Assembly: GCA_016223145.1 (NCBI GenBank)
Contig: JACRPN010000012.1
Coordinates: 124,001 to 188,000, forward strand
Direction of reading: 5' to 3'
Length of the DNA stretch: 64,000 nt
Source: Armatimonadota bacterium
GTDB taxonomy: Bacteria > Armatimonadota > Fimbriimonadia > Fimbriimonadales > Fimbriimonadaceae
In this document: in pieces, positions 14,969 through 23,041 of the stretch
Numbering within the stretch: position 1 is the stretch's first letter
Layout: each line of letters begins with the position of its first letter
Notes under the pieces: generated by a model
What the model was told of the DNA's origin: nothing
Databases searched by the model: none
The model's input: only the letters and a program-made list of their open reading frames with translations
Position numbers and translations under genes: made by a program

Positions 14969-17077
14969 TCACGGAAACGCCCGGGGCAAGAGCTTCCTTT
15001 CGGCAAGGCCGCGGCAATCGAGCTGGGTGAAGGGGACGAAGCCGATTGTGAGCGCCGGGGAGCCAGGTTTGAGGCGGAAGTCGCCTTTGGCCGGGTCCAT
15101 GAACATCGGGTCGGCGATCAGGGAGTGGACGTCTTGGCCTTTGCTGCGCCAGGCATCGAATGTCATGCCCGCGAAGTCGAACGATTGCGGATCTCGGATT
15201 GTGGATTGCGGATTGGGAACCCGCCAATACAGGTTGTTATCGAGCCTGAAGTTGTCGCCGGTCCAATTGCTGCCGAGCAGCGGAGCGTCGCCGAAGAGCA
15301 CGAGATTGCGCTCCATCGTGAACGAAAGGTGAGGCTCGGCGCGGGTGCGCATGAGCTGCGCTTCCTTGCCGAAGGCGAACACGTTGTTCCGGATCACGTT
15401 CTCCTTGCCGTAATGCTGGTGGAAGCCCGCGCTCTTGGTGCGGAACGCGACGTTTTTCTCGACCAGGATGCCGGTGCTGCCTTCGTCCGGGTAGATTCCC
15501 CATCCGCCGTAGCTGAAGCTTTGGATGTCATGGATCTGGTTGCGCTGGATGACGGTGCCGGCTTGCGGGCCAAGCGTGTAGATGCCGCCCATATCCGACA
15601 AAACTCCCTGTCCGATGTGGCCGATCCGGTTGCCTAGGATCGTGTTGTGGTGCGCGCCGTTCTCCTGGTAGCCCCACGACCACCCTACCGAAATGCCTGT
15701 GTAGTAGAGGTCCCAAATGAAGTTGCCGCCGACGTGATTGTGGGGGTTCTGGCCGATCCACACGCCCACCGCCGCCGGATGGAGGCGCCCGCCGCCGTGG
15801 ATGGAATTGGCGACGACCTGGCAACGCTCGGTGAGCAGTTCCGGATCCTTTTGCCAACTCATTTCGCCGATCTTGACGCCGCCCGCGCCGAGGTCGGACA
15901 ATTCGTTCTTTGCGATCGTGATGCGCTTGCAGGCGGGGCCGATGTCGATGGCGTAGGTTCCCGTGCGAGCGATCGTGTTGCCCGAGAACGCGCAGTCTCG
16001 CGTGCCGGAGAAGTTCACCGCGCCGCGCAAGTCTGCTTCGGCCTGAGGGAAGTTGCGGCCTTCGGGTGGCGCTACCCAGTTGGTGCCCTCGAGGTGCAGG
16101 CCCGTGAAGACGACGTGTTCCACCCATTTGCGCTTGTCGGTATCGCCTCTGAACTCGATGAGCGAAGTGGCGATCGGCGCCTCGACTTTCAGGACGGCCA
16201 GCTTCTCGCCGGGTTTTGGGATGTAGGTCAGATCGCCGGTCGGCTTGTCGAGATACCACTCGCCCGGCTCCGACAACGCCTCCTTCACATTCTCGACCAG
16301 GAAGCGGTAGCCCTTGTTGAAGTCGCGCCACCACGCATCGGTGCCGGTGGGAGCCTTGAAGGTGACAACGTTGGCCTGCGCGTCCACCGACTTGATGCGA
16401 TTGCGCGACATGATCCACTCGTGGAAGTTGAGCACGTCCACGTCGTCGCGGTTCGCCCAATCGCCTCGAATGTCGCCCGGATGAAACTGAAACCGGTCGT
16501 TGCCCTTGCCCTTGGATTCGGGCGTGGGGTCCACGTGCTCGGCGACCGTGTGATAGCCGTTCTTCGGAAGCCTGGGCCGGTAGCGCCGCTCGCCGTTGAC
16601 AAAAAGCTGGATGAAGTCCCACTTGCCGGCTTTGACTTCGGGCAGGTTGGTCCGGAACCAGCCGTTGGGGAGCTTTCTCCAGCCCGAGATCGGTTTCATA
16701 CCGGAGATCACGGCTGGCCTCTCCTTCATCGAGCGGGCAGCGGGCCCTTCCCAGCGGCGGGGGGCTGCCTTCGTCCCGGAGTCATCGGGCTCGAAAACCA
16801 GGGGATTCGCCAGGCGATAGAGGCCGGAAGCGACGTGGACCGTGGCGGGCGAGGATCTGGGTACCAGACGAAGCCTGAGGCGCGCGGCGTCCAGCGTGGC
16901 CAGCGGGCCGTCGGTCTTGGCACGGTTGGGTCTGGATAGCCGTCCCGACCATCGGTCGTTTCCCGTGGGATCAACGTAAAGGGTCACCCCGGCTACCGGG
17001 GCGGCTGCGAGGATGCAGAGCGCGGCGATCATGGCGTTCGCTTTTGAGTTCGCTCTGGCGTGTCGGTGATCCTGCAC
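14969..17077 (-). CDS. Secreted right-handed beta-helix protein (pectate-lyase-like fold)
   Basis: The 702-residue product starts with a basic stretch and then MIAALCILAAAPVAGVTLYV, a signal peptide followed by YVDPTGNDRWSG, the usual start of beta-helix carbohydrate-active proteins. Many short coils follow (FSGNTIARTGTYAIDIG, VVANSIHGGGRLHPAAVGVW, ILGNRIGHIGQGVLSDMGG), typical of parallel beta-helix repeats. GTG 17077 gives a basic n-region; ATG 17032 is the alternative. Residues about 619-631 (NPQSTIRDPQSFD) come from a GATTGCGGATT repeat. A polysaccharide-degrading role is likely, but the substrate is unknown. Confidence 0.8.
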   Translation of the reverse strand: MQDHRHARANSKANAMIAALCILAAAPVAGVTLYVDPTGNDRWSGRLSRPNRAKTDGPLATLDAARLRLRLVPRSSPATVHVASGLYRLANPLVFEPDDSGTKAAPRRWEGPAARSMKERPAVISGMKPISGWRKLPNGWFRTNLPEVKAGKWDFIQLFVNGERRYRPRLPKNGYHTVAEHVDPTPESKGKGNDRFQFHPGDIRGDWANRDDVDVLNFHEWIMSRNRIKSVDAQANVVTFKAPTGTDAWWRDFNKGYRFLVENVKEALSEPGEWYLDKPTGDLTYIPKPGEKLAVLKVEAPIATSLIEFRGDTDKRKWVEHVVFTGLHLEGTNWVAPPEGRNFPQAEADLRGAVNFSGTRDCAFSGNTIARTGTYAIDIGPACKRITIAKNELSDLGAGGVKIGEMSWQKDPELLTERCQVVANSIHGGGRLHPAAVGVWIGQNPHNHVGGNFIWDLYYTGISVGWSWGYQENGAHHNTILGNRIGHIGQGVLSDMGGIYTLGPQAGTVIQRNQIHDIQSFSYGGWGIYPDEGSTGILVEKNVAFRTKSAGFHQHYGKENVIRNNVFAFGKEAQLMRTRAEPHLSFTMERNLVLFGDAPLLGSNWTGDNFRLDNNLYWRVPNPQSTIRDPQSFDFAGMTFDAWRSKGQDVHSLIADPMFMDPAKGDFRLKPGSPALTIGFVPFTQLDCRGLAERKLLPRAFP
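15183..15220. repeat. GATTGCGGATT-type repeat inside the beta-helix gene
   Basis: The block GATTGCGGATCTCGGATTG followed by TGGATTGCGGATTGGG is made of near-identical ATTGCGG/ATCTCGG units. It matches the AATCCGCAATCCGCAATC array at 39075-39093 on the other strand. Here it adds about 12 residues in frame near the C-terminus. Confidence 0.7.
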
Positions 17078-17127
17078 GCGCCCAAAGTGAAGCAGGTCAG
17101 GCTGCGCAATAGATCGAATCTTGGGTC

Positions 17128-19242
17128 ATGCTTGCGATCCTAATCGGTGCTAGCCTTTCCATCATGGGAGCTCAGACCGCCCCTCAGCCTTACCGCGAAC
17201 TGGTGATCACCAAGGACACGGTGCTCACCGCCTCAGACGTGTTGCGTACGCGGATCGTGGTCAAGGCCGACCACGTGACCCTGGATGGGGGAGGGCTGAC
17301 GCTAAGCGGACCTGGCAAGCCTGGAGACCTCAAGACCTTCGAGGAAGCGGGTATCGGCGTGCTCGTCGAGGGCTGCACCAACGTCACGGTCAAGAACCTG
17401 AAGGCTAAGGGCTTCGCCATCGGTCTGAAGGTGAAGGACTGCACGGCGCCGGTGGTGGAAGGGTGCGACTTCTCGACCAACTACCACAACCCGGAGCACG
17501 GTTGGGGCGAGCTTCCCGCGCGGGGCGGGATGATCCTAGAGGGTGTGAAGCTTGGCGTGTTCCGGAACAACAAGGCTAATCAAGTTTGGGACGCGCTGAG
17601 CCTCACGAACTGCGACGACAACCTATTCCTCGACAACGACTTTTCGCACACGTCGAACACGTGCGCGAAGCTCTGGACCTCGAGCCGGAACAAGTTCCTG
17701 AACAACGACATGAGCTACGGCATCCGCATCGACCGCGACAAAGGCGAGGTCCACGCGAGGGACTCCACTAGCGTGCTGATCGAGTCCGGTTCGAACGACA
17801 ACACGTTTTATCGCAACAAGATCACGCATGGCGGCGACGGCGTGTTCATCCGCCCGCTGAACGGCTGGATCTCGAAGGGGAACGTGTTCATTGAGAACGA
17901 CACGAGCTTCGCGAATAACAACTGCGTGGAATCGTGGAGCCCCGGCAATACGTTCATCCGAAACGTCGCGAACAGGGGGTCGTACGGGTTTTGGCTCGGC
18001 GGCAGCGACCAGACGACCCTGATCGGCAACGAGGCGAGCTATAACGGTTTGCCGACCGGATATCACAACGCGCCGGAGGGAGGCTTCGCGCACGGCGGGA
18101 TCGTGATAGTCGGTGGCACAAGCTCGCACAGCTTGATTTCCGGGAACAAGCTGGTGGGCAACAACGGCGGCGGGATCGTGTTCCGGGGCGACACGGCCAC
18201 CAAGGGCGCCGCCTGGAGGACGTTGCATTGGGTGGTTCAGCAAAACCGCATCGAGGACAACAAGTTCGGGGTCTGGGGCAGGTATGGCGACTGGATTCAC
18301 CTTGGAAACAACGTGCTGATCGGAAACGACAAGGAGGACGAGATATCCGACACCGAGCACCTGATCCGTGCGCCTTGGGACGAGAAGATCACTCGGGCGC
18401 CGATCGCGCGGCTCCGAGGGCCGGAGCGGGCCGAGGCCGGGCAGGAAGTCGTGTTCGATGCGAGCGGCAGTTCCGATCCGGCGGGGCTCGCCTTGACCTA
18501 TTCTTGGCGGTTCAATGCGGAATCCGCCGAAGGCCCGACCGTGCGCCGCAAGTTCGACAAGCCCGGCTACTACCGTGTGGGGCTTAATGTGTCGAACGGG
18601 GCATTGGCCGGGATGGCGTTTCGCGACCTAATTGTGGCGGAAAGCCCCACCCTTGTTTCGGCTCGGCGAAATGAGGGAGGGGTTGGGGTGGGAGACCCGA
18701 TAGGCCGGGAACTCGGTACCGAGGGCTCTGCCGCCCAGTGGACCGGTGAGCAGCCGGGCGCCACGGAGCCCGACGGCGGCCTGATCTTCGCCGACGATAC
18801 CGATTCGGTGATGGGCAAGACCTCGCTCAGGTGGAGCCCAAACCCCTATAAGGGACTCTATGCGACCGCGATCTTCCCTCGCGACCGAAAGGCGGATTGG
18901 GACCTGAGCAAGAGGAAGTCGCTGGTATTTTGGATGAAGGCCGAGAATCCGAACATCCCCGGATTCCAGGAGCCGGGTCCAGTGGTGCGGCTCTACACGG
19001 CAAAAGGCACCATCAAGATCCAGCCCTCCAAAGGCGCGAACCTCTATGTGAACCGAATGCCCTACAGCGAGGCGCGTTATTTGTGGATGCGCGTGGAGAT
19101 TCCGCTTGCGGGCAACGACGATTGGGAGCGGACGGTCGAGGGCACGCCCGACCTGAAGCACGCAAACGCCTTCAGCCTGTCGATGGACGCTTGGGGCGGC
19201 GACCCGTTTACGATTTGGCTGGACGGATGGAGGTTTGAGTGA
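17128..19242 (+). CDS. Secreted NosD-like beta-helix protein with PKD domain
   Basis: The 704-residue protein has a signal peptide (MLAILIGASLSIMGA). A right-handed beta-helix of NosD/carbohydrate-binding type follows (about residues 40-415), with repeated NDNTFYRNKI, GNVFIENDTSF and SLISGNKLVGNNGGG coils. A PKD domain (about 424-508) ends with YYRVGLNVSNG. The C-terminal 180 residues resemble a beta-sandwich carbohydrate-binding module ending FTIWLDGWRFE. Between the PKD domain and the C-terminal region, residues about 506-523 derive from a dispersed palindromic repeat. The aminotransferase gene follows after 31 bases. Confidence 0.8.
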   Translation: MLAILIGASLSIMGAQTAPQPYRELVITKDTVLTASDVLRTRIVVKADHVTLDGGGLTLSGPGKPGDLKTFEEAGIGVLVEGCTNVTVKNLKAKGFAIGLKVKDCTAPVVEGCDFSTNYHNPEHGWGELPARGGMILEGVKLGVFRNNKANQVWDALSLTNCDDNLFLDNDFSHTSNTCAKLWTSSRNKFLNNDMSYGIRIDRDKGEVHARDSTSVLIESGSNDNTFYRNKITHGGDGVFIRPLNGWISKGNVFIENDTSFANNNCVESWSPGNTFIRNVANRGSYGFWLGGSDQTTLIGNEASYNGLPTGYHNAPEGGFAHGGIVIVGGTSSHSLISGNKLVGNNGGGIVFRGDTATKGAAWRTLHWVVQQNRIEDNKFGVWGRYGDWIHLGNNVLIGNDKEDEISDTEHLIRAPWDEKITRAPIARLRGPERAEAGQEVVFDASGSSDPAGLALTYSWRFNAESAEGPTVRRKFDKPGYYRVGLNVSNGALAGMAFRDLIVAESPTLVSARRNEGGVGVGDPIGRELGTEGSAAQWTGEQPGATEPDGGLIFADDTDSVMGKTSLRWSPNPYKGLYATAIFPRDRKADWDLSKRKSLVFWMKAENPNIPGFQEPGPVVRLYTAKGTIKIQPSKGANLYVNRMPYSEARYLWMRVEIPLAGNDDWERTVEGTPDLKHANAFSLSMDAWGGDPFTIWLDGWRFE
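18644..18696. repeat. Palindromic repeat inserted in frame in the NosD-like gene
   Basis: The block runs from GCCCCACCCTTGTTTCGG to GAGGGAGGGG and TTGGGGTGGGAGAC. Its final 28 bases are identical to the intergenic copy at 2349-2404. It encodes PTLVSARRNEGGVGVGD and leaves the frame intact at a domain boundary. Confidence 0.8.
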
Positions 19243-19273
19243 GGGACAAAAGGCGAGAAGTGAGAGGCAAACG

Positions 19274-20536
19274 ATGATCAAGCTTGCCATTCAGGGCGGG
19301 GAGCCCATTCGAAACACCCCCTTTCCACGGTGGCCGGTGTGGGACTCGGCTGAGGAGGAAGCTGTTCTTCGCGTTGTGCGGAGCGGCGCTTGGTGGCGGG
19401 TCGGCGGGCATGAGGTCGAGCGCTTCGAGCAGGAGTTCGCCGAGGCGCACGGAGCCCGGTTTGGGATCGCGAACACCAGCGGCACGGTGGCGCTAAGGCT
19501 GGCGCTATGGGCGTGCGGCGTGAGGGCCGGCGATGAGGTGATCGTGCCGCCGTACACGTTTCTGGCGACGGCGACGGCGGTGGTCGAGCAGAACGCGACG
19601 CCGGTGTTCGTGGACATCGACCCCGAGACCTATAATCTCGATCCCAATAGAATCGAGGCGGCGATCACGCCGAGAACCAAGGCGATCATCCCGGTTCACT
19701 TTGCCGGTCGAGCGGCGGATATGGAGCGGATCCTTGATATCGGCCGACGACATAAGTTGTCGGTGATCGAGGACGCGGCACACGCGCACGGTGGCGCTTG
19801 GAAGGGAAAGGGGCTGGGTTCGATCGGCGCAATGGGATGCTTCAGCTTCCAGGACAGCAAGAACATGACCTCCGGCGAGGGTGGGATCGTGATCACGAAC
19901 GATGAAGCACTGGCCGAGGAGTGCCGCTCGATACACAACTTCGGGAGGCGGCCCGGCGGGGCCTGGTATGAGCACAACCTGATGGCCTCGAACTACCGGA
20001 TGACCGAGTTTCAGGGGGCGGTGCTGCGGTGCCAGCTTGGGAGGCTTGCCGATCAATCTGCCACCCGAGAGACCCATGCGGCGCGGCTCACTTCGCGGCT
20101 ATCCCAGGTTCCCGGAATTGCCCATCAACCCAGGGGGGAGGATGAGACCGTGAAGGCATATCACCTTTACCTTTTCAGGTTCGATGACGAGGCCTGGGGG
20201 TTCTCGCGGGAGACGTTCGTCAAAGCGATGAACGCGGAGGGGGTTCCGGTGGCTGCGGGATACCAGATTCCTCTTTACCGACAGCCGATCTTTTCCGGTC
20301 CTGACTTCGGGCCATACACGGCGGCGTTCGAGCAGAACCCGACGCTCGACTATCGACAGGTGCATTGCCCCGTCGCCGAGCGGGCCTGCTCGACGGAGGG
20401 TTGCTGGATGCACCAGTCGGTGCTGCTGGGTTCTGAGAGGGATATCGACGACATCGCGGATGCGTTTGAGAAGGTGTGGGAGGGCCGAGCATCGCTCCAG
20501 ACTGACTCCCTCTCTCCCCATGGGGAGAGACCGTAA
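19274..20536 (+). CDS. DegT/DnrJ/EryC1/StrS-family PLP aminotransferase
   Basis: Members of this family use pyridoxal phosphate to aminate keto-sugars or related carbonyl compounds. The sequence shows the family core: ANTSGTVALRLAL, GDEVIVPPYTF, FVDIDPETYN, IEDAAHAHG and the PLP-lysine motif SFQDSKNMTSGEGG. ATG 19274 has GAGG seven bases upstream; the 13 codons before it lie in repeat sequence. The last residues (TDSLSPHGERP) and the stop are encoded by a dispersed palindromic repeat, so the original C-terminus was probably altered. The substrate is unknown. Confidence 0.9.
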   Translation: MIKLAIQGGEPIRNTPFPRWPVWDSAEEEAVLRVVRSGAWWRVGGHEVERFEQEFAEAHGARFGIANTSGTVALRLALWACGVRAGDEVIVPPYTFLATATAVVEQNATPVFVDIDPETYNLDPNRIEAAITPRTKAIIPVHFAGRAADMERILDIGRRHKLSVIEDAAHAHGGAWKGKGLGSIGAMGCFSFQDSKNMTSGEGGIVITNDEALAEECRSIHNFGRRPGGAWYEHNLMASNYRMTEFQGAVLRCQLGRLADQSATRETHAARLTSRLSQVPGIAHQPRGEDETVKAYHLYLFRFDDEAWGFSRETFVKAMNAEGVPVAAGYQIPLYRQPIFSGPDFGPYTAAFEQNPTLDYRQVHCPVAERACSTEGCWMHQSVLLGSERDIDDIADAFEKVWEGRASLQTDSLSPHGERP

Positions 20537-20770
20537 GCGTCAGCGAACGGAGTGAGGGTGGAACACGGCAGAAAACCTCCGTCATGTTCGGAGTTTCCAT
20601 CTCTCCCCATGGGGAGAGACCGTGAGCGTTAGCGAACGGAGTGAGGGGGTTCTCGCGTGGCCAATCATCGTATTGCCCGGGTAGTCGGAATCTTGGCGGG
20701 GGTTCACCCTCACACTGTTCCCCCGATGATCGGGGTCACAGCCTCCCCCTCGAGGGGGAGGAGATAGCGG
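20503..20770. repeat. Cluster of palindromic repeats after the aminotransferase gene
   Basis: Two direct copies of CTCTCCCCATGGGGAGAG followed by ACCGTAAGCGTCAGCGAACG or its GTGAGCGTTAGCG variant and GGAGTGAGGG lie at about 20512-20557 and 20600-20650. A third element with TCCCCCTCGAGGGGGAGGA lies at 20742-20761, preceded by the inversion CCCCGATGATCGGGG. The first copy reaches into the aminotransferase gene. The rest of the gap up to 20803 shows no gene. Confidence 0.8.
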
Positions 20771-20803
20771 TGGAATCATCGAAGGTCACTGAGAGGACTG
20801 ATC

Positions 20804-22087
20804 ATGTTCAAAGCAGGAGCATCTCAGGTCGACATCAGCCCGCCCGTCGGTGTTGAGTTGTCGGGGTTTGTGGCGCGGGAACAGCCGTCGGTTGGGGTGA
20901 ATGATCCGCTGTTTGCGAATGGGCTGTACCTCGACGATGCCGAGGGTGGGACATTTCAGTGGCTCCACGCAGATTTGCTCGGATTCGATGGTCCAACCTG
21001 TTCGTGGATTACCGATGCCACGCGTGGGGCAGTGAACTACTGGCTATTGAGGCGCTTCGCGATTTCGGCGACTCACACCCATTCGGGACCACCTCTGGCT
21101 CAGCTTAACAACTGCGGGGCGTGGGAACCTGGTGACCCATTTTCGGATCGGGATCTTCAGTACATAAGCGACCTTTGGGAGAGCTTTCCGCGGGCATCGG
21201 TATTGGCGTCGACGCGACCCCAGCCGGCCACCCTCCACCTCGGCCGGGCGGAGTGCACCTTGAGCAAGGACCGCCGCGGGTTTGCCAGCGCGCATGTGGA
21301 CCATCGGCTCGGTGCGCTGGGGATCAAGAGAGAGGATGGGAGCTACCTGGCAGTTCTCGCGAACTACCCGTGCCACCCGGTCGCGCTGGGCGGGCAGAAC
21401 CGCAAGATCAGCGGCGACCTGCACGGTTTTGCCGCCGACCACTTGTCGCGCAGCCTGCCCGGGCGGCCGGTGGTGCTGTTCACGAACGGCGCCTGCGGCA
21501 ACCTGAACCCTCCCGACGTCGGCGTGGACTTCACAACCTGTGAGGCCTGGGGCAAGCAGATGGCGGACTCCGCCCTCGAAGCGCTTGAGCACGCGGAGGA
21601 GATCGAGGGGCCCATCAAGGCCGCCGACGAGACGATCCGGCTCCCCGTGGAAGAGCTTAGCGACGCGGAGCTTCGAGCGAGAGCGGAAGCGCTGCGCGCC
21701 GAGATTCGGGACTGGAACAACGAGTGGGTGGGGCGTGCCTGTGAAGCCGTGGACATGTGGGAGCGGTGGATGGAGCCGCTCGACCACCGCTGGGCGCCCC
21801 AGGAATTGCCGCTTCAGGCGATCCGCATCGGGCCGCTCAAGATCGCTTGCTTCGGGGCGGAAGTGTTCTCGACCATGGGCGACCACCTGCGAGCAGATTG
21901 CGGCGATCCGCTGTGGGTCGTGGGTTATGCGAATGGTCTGATCGGCTATGTGTGCCCTGAAGTCGCTTACGACGAGGGCGGCTATGAGCCCGCAAGCTCC
22001 TTCGTCTACTTCAACAAGCCGCCCCTCAAAAGGGGGTGTTTTGAGATGGCGAGGGAGAGGATGGCGGCGCTGTTGAATGGCCTGTAG
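20804..22087 (+). CDS. Neutral/alkaline ceramidase-like protein
   Basis: The 427-residue protein starts with the family's typical GASQVDISPPVGVELSGF and has ISATHTHSGP, LANYPCHPVALGG and LFTNGACGNLNP, the core motifs of the neutral ceramidase-like N-terminal domain. The His residues of THTH and CHP fit its zinc site. True ceramidases are longer (about 650 or more residues) and have a C-terminal domain that is absent here, so this shorter bacterial form may act on another amide or ester. No signal peptide is seen. ATG 20804 is the first in-frame start. Partners are not clear. Confidence 0.75.
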   Translation: MFKAGASQVDISPPVGVELSGFVAREQPSVGVNDPLFANGLYLDDAEGGTFQWLHADLLGFDGPTCSWITDATRGAVNYWLLRRFAISATHTHSGPPLAQLNNCGAWEPGDPFSDRDLQYISDLWESFPRASVLASTRPQPATLHLGRAECTLSKDRRGFASAHVDHRLGALGIKREDGSYLAVLANYPCHPVALGGQNRKISGDLHGFAADHLSRSLPGRPVVLFTNGACGNLNPPDVGVDFTTCEAWGKQMADSALEALEHAEEIEGPIKAADETIRLPVEELSDAELRARAEALRAEIRDWNNEWVGRACEAVDMWERWMEPLDHRWAPQELPLQAIRIGPLKIACFGAEVFSTMGDHLRADCGDPLWVVGYANGLIGYVCPEVAYDEGGYEPASSFVYFNKPPLKRGCFEMARERMAALLNGL

Positions 22088-22099
22088 GTCGGTTGGATT

Positions 22100-22185
22100 G
22101 GTTGCGCCGGCACGGAACCGGCGGCTACATTGATCCCAACCTTCGTGTGGGACCCTGGTTGCGCCGGCACGGAACCGGCGGCTAC
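22100..22185. repeat. Two 29-base direct repeats containing an inverted repeat
   Basis: GGTTGCGCCGGCACGGAACC followed by GGCGGCTAC occurs at 22100-22128 and again, identically, at 22157-22185. Each copy contains CGCCGG/CCGGCG inverted arms. The copies lie in the convergent gap between the ceramidase-like and cyclophilin genes. Confidence 0.85.
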
Positions 22186-22234
22186 GCTGTTCTTGACATA
22201 CAGACCAAGAACCCGCGCACCCGCACCGACAGAC

Positions 22235-22888
22235 CTACTTCACCGGCCACTTGGCGAAGGTGACCTTCTTGATGATCGCCGGGTTGCTGGCGAGCGGGTT
22301 GTCGTTTCGGTCGCGCTGCAGGTTGACGATCTTGTCCACCACGTCCATGCCAGTGACCACCGCGCCCCAAACCGTATAGCCCTCTGAACGAGGAACCAGC
22401 TTACCGCCGGAGAACTTCGGGTTCAGGAAGGGGACATCGGCCACGCAGATGAAGAACTGGCTGCCGGCAGAGTCGGGATCGGGCGTGCGCGCCATGCTGA
22501 GGATGCCGCGCAAGTGCGGAACGTCGTTCATTTCGCCCTTGATCGTGAATCCCGGGCCGCCCATGCCATCGTTCATTCGGTTGTCGTCTTTGGAGTTCGG
22601 GTCGCCGCCCTGGATCATGAACCCGGGGATGACGCGGTGAAACTTGGTGCCGTCATAAAATCCCTTCTTGGCGAGCTTCTTGAAGCTCGCGACGTGCCCG
22701 GGCGCCTTATCTTGGAAGAAGCGCAGCACGATCTTGCCGAGGTTTGTGTCGAGGATGGCGACCTCTTCGCCTTTGGCGGGCTTAGCGCCTGGCTTGTACT
22801 GGGCGTCGGTTCCAGGCTTGGGCTTAAGGACCTGCGCGAACGCCGAAAGGGCAGCGAGCGTGAGAAGGGAGACGAACAACAGCTTCAT
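22235..22888 (-). CDS. Exported cyclophilin-type peptidyl-prolyl isomerase
   Basis: The 217-residue protein has a signal peptide (MKLLFVSLLTLAALSAFA). The cyclophilin fold follows: VAILDTNLGKIVLRFF, KFHRVIPGFMIQGGDP with the catalytic Arg, GILSMARTPDPDSAGSQFFI and GYTVWGAVVTGMDVVDKI. It should catalyse proline isomerisation during folding of exported proteins. The linker KPKPGTDAQYKPGAKPAKG between signal and domain is typical for secreted forms. It stands alone between repeat regions. Confidence 0.9.
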   Translation of the reverse strand: MKLLFVSLLTLAALSAFAQVLKPKPGTDAQYKPGAKPAKGEEVAILDTNLGKIVLRFFQDKAPGHVASFKKLAKKGFYDGTKFHRVIPGFMIQGGDPNSKDDNRMNDGMGGPGFTIKGEMNDVPHLRGILSMARTPDPDSAGSQFFICVADVPFLNPKFSGGKLVPRSEGYTVWGAVVTGMDVVDKIVNLQRDRNDNPLASNPAIIKKVTFAKWPVK

Positions 22889-23041
22889 GGCTACAGATTC
22901 TGAACGAATCGAGCCCTGTTTTGGTTTCCCGGGTTTTTCAGGCGCGTTTCAGAAGAACCCTGTAGGGTGGGCGTCTCGCCAGCGAAACCTAGGCCTCGGC
23001 CCGGCAGGCCACCGTACCCGATGCCCCGATGCGGCAAGCGG

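Noticed and set aside
14537-15637. Plus-strand frame crossing the toxin-antitoxin pair and the beta-helix gene
   Set aside because: The minus-strand MazF, antitoxin and beta-helix signals explain this DNA fully.
15647-16939. Long plus-strand open frame opposite the beta-helix gene
   Set aside because: The minus strand has a signal peptide and beta-helix coils. The plus frame has no family pattern and is open only because of high GC.
22100-22185. Minimal CRISPR or attachment-site pair
   Set aside because: Only two copies exist, no cas or integrase gene is present, and the DNA between them carries no cargo.
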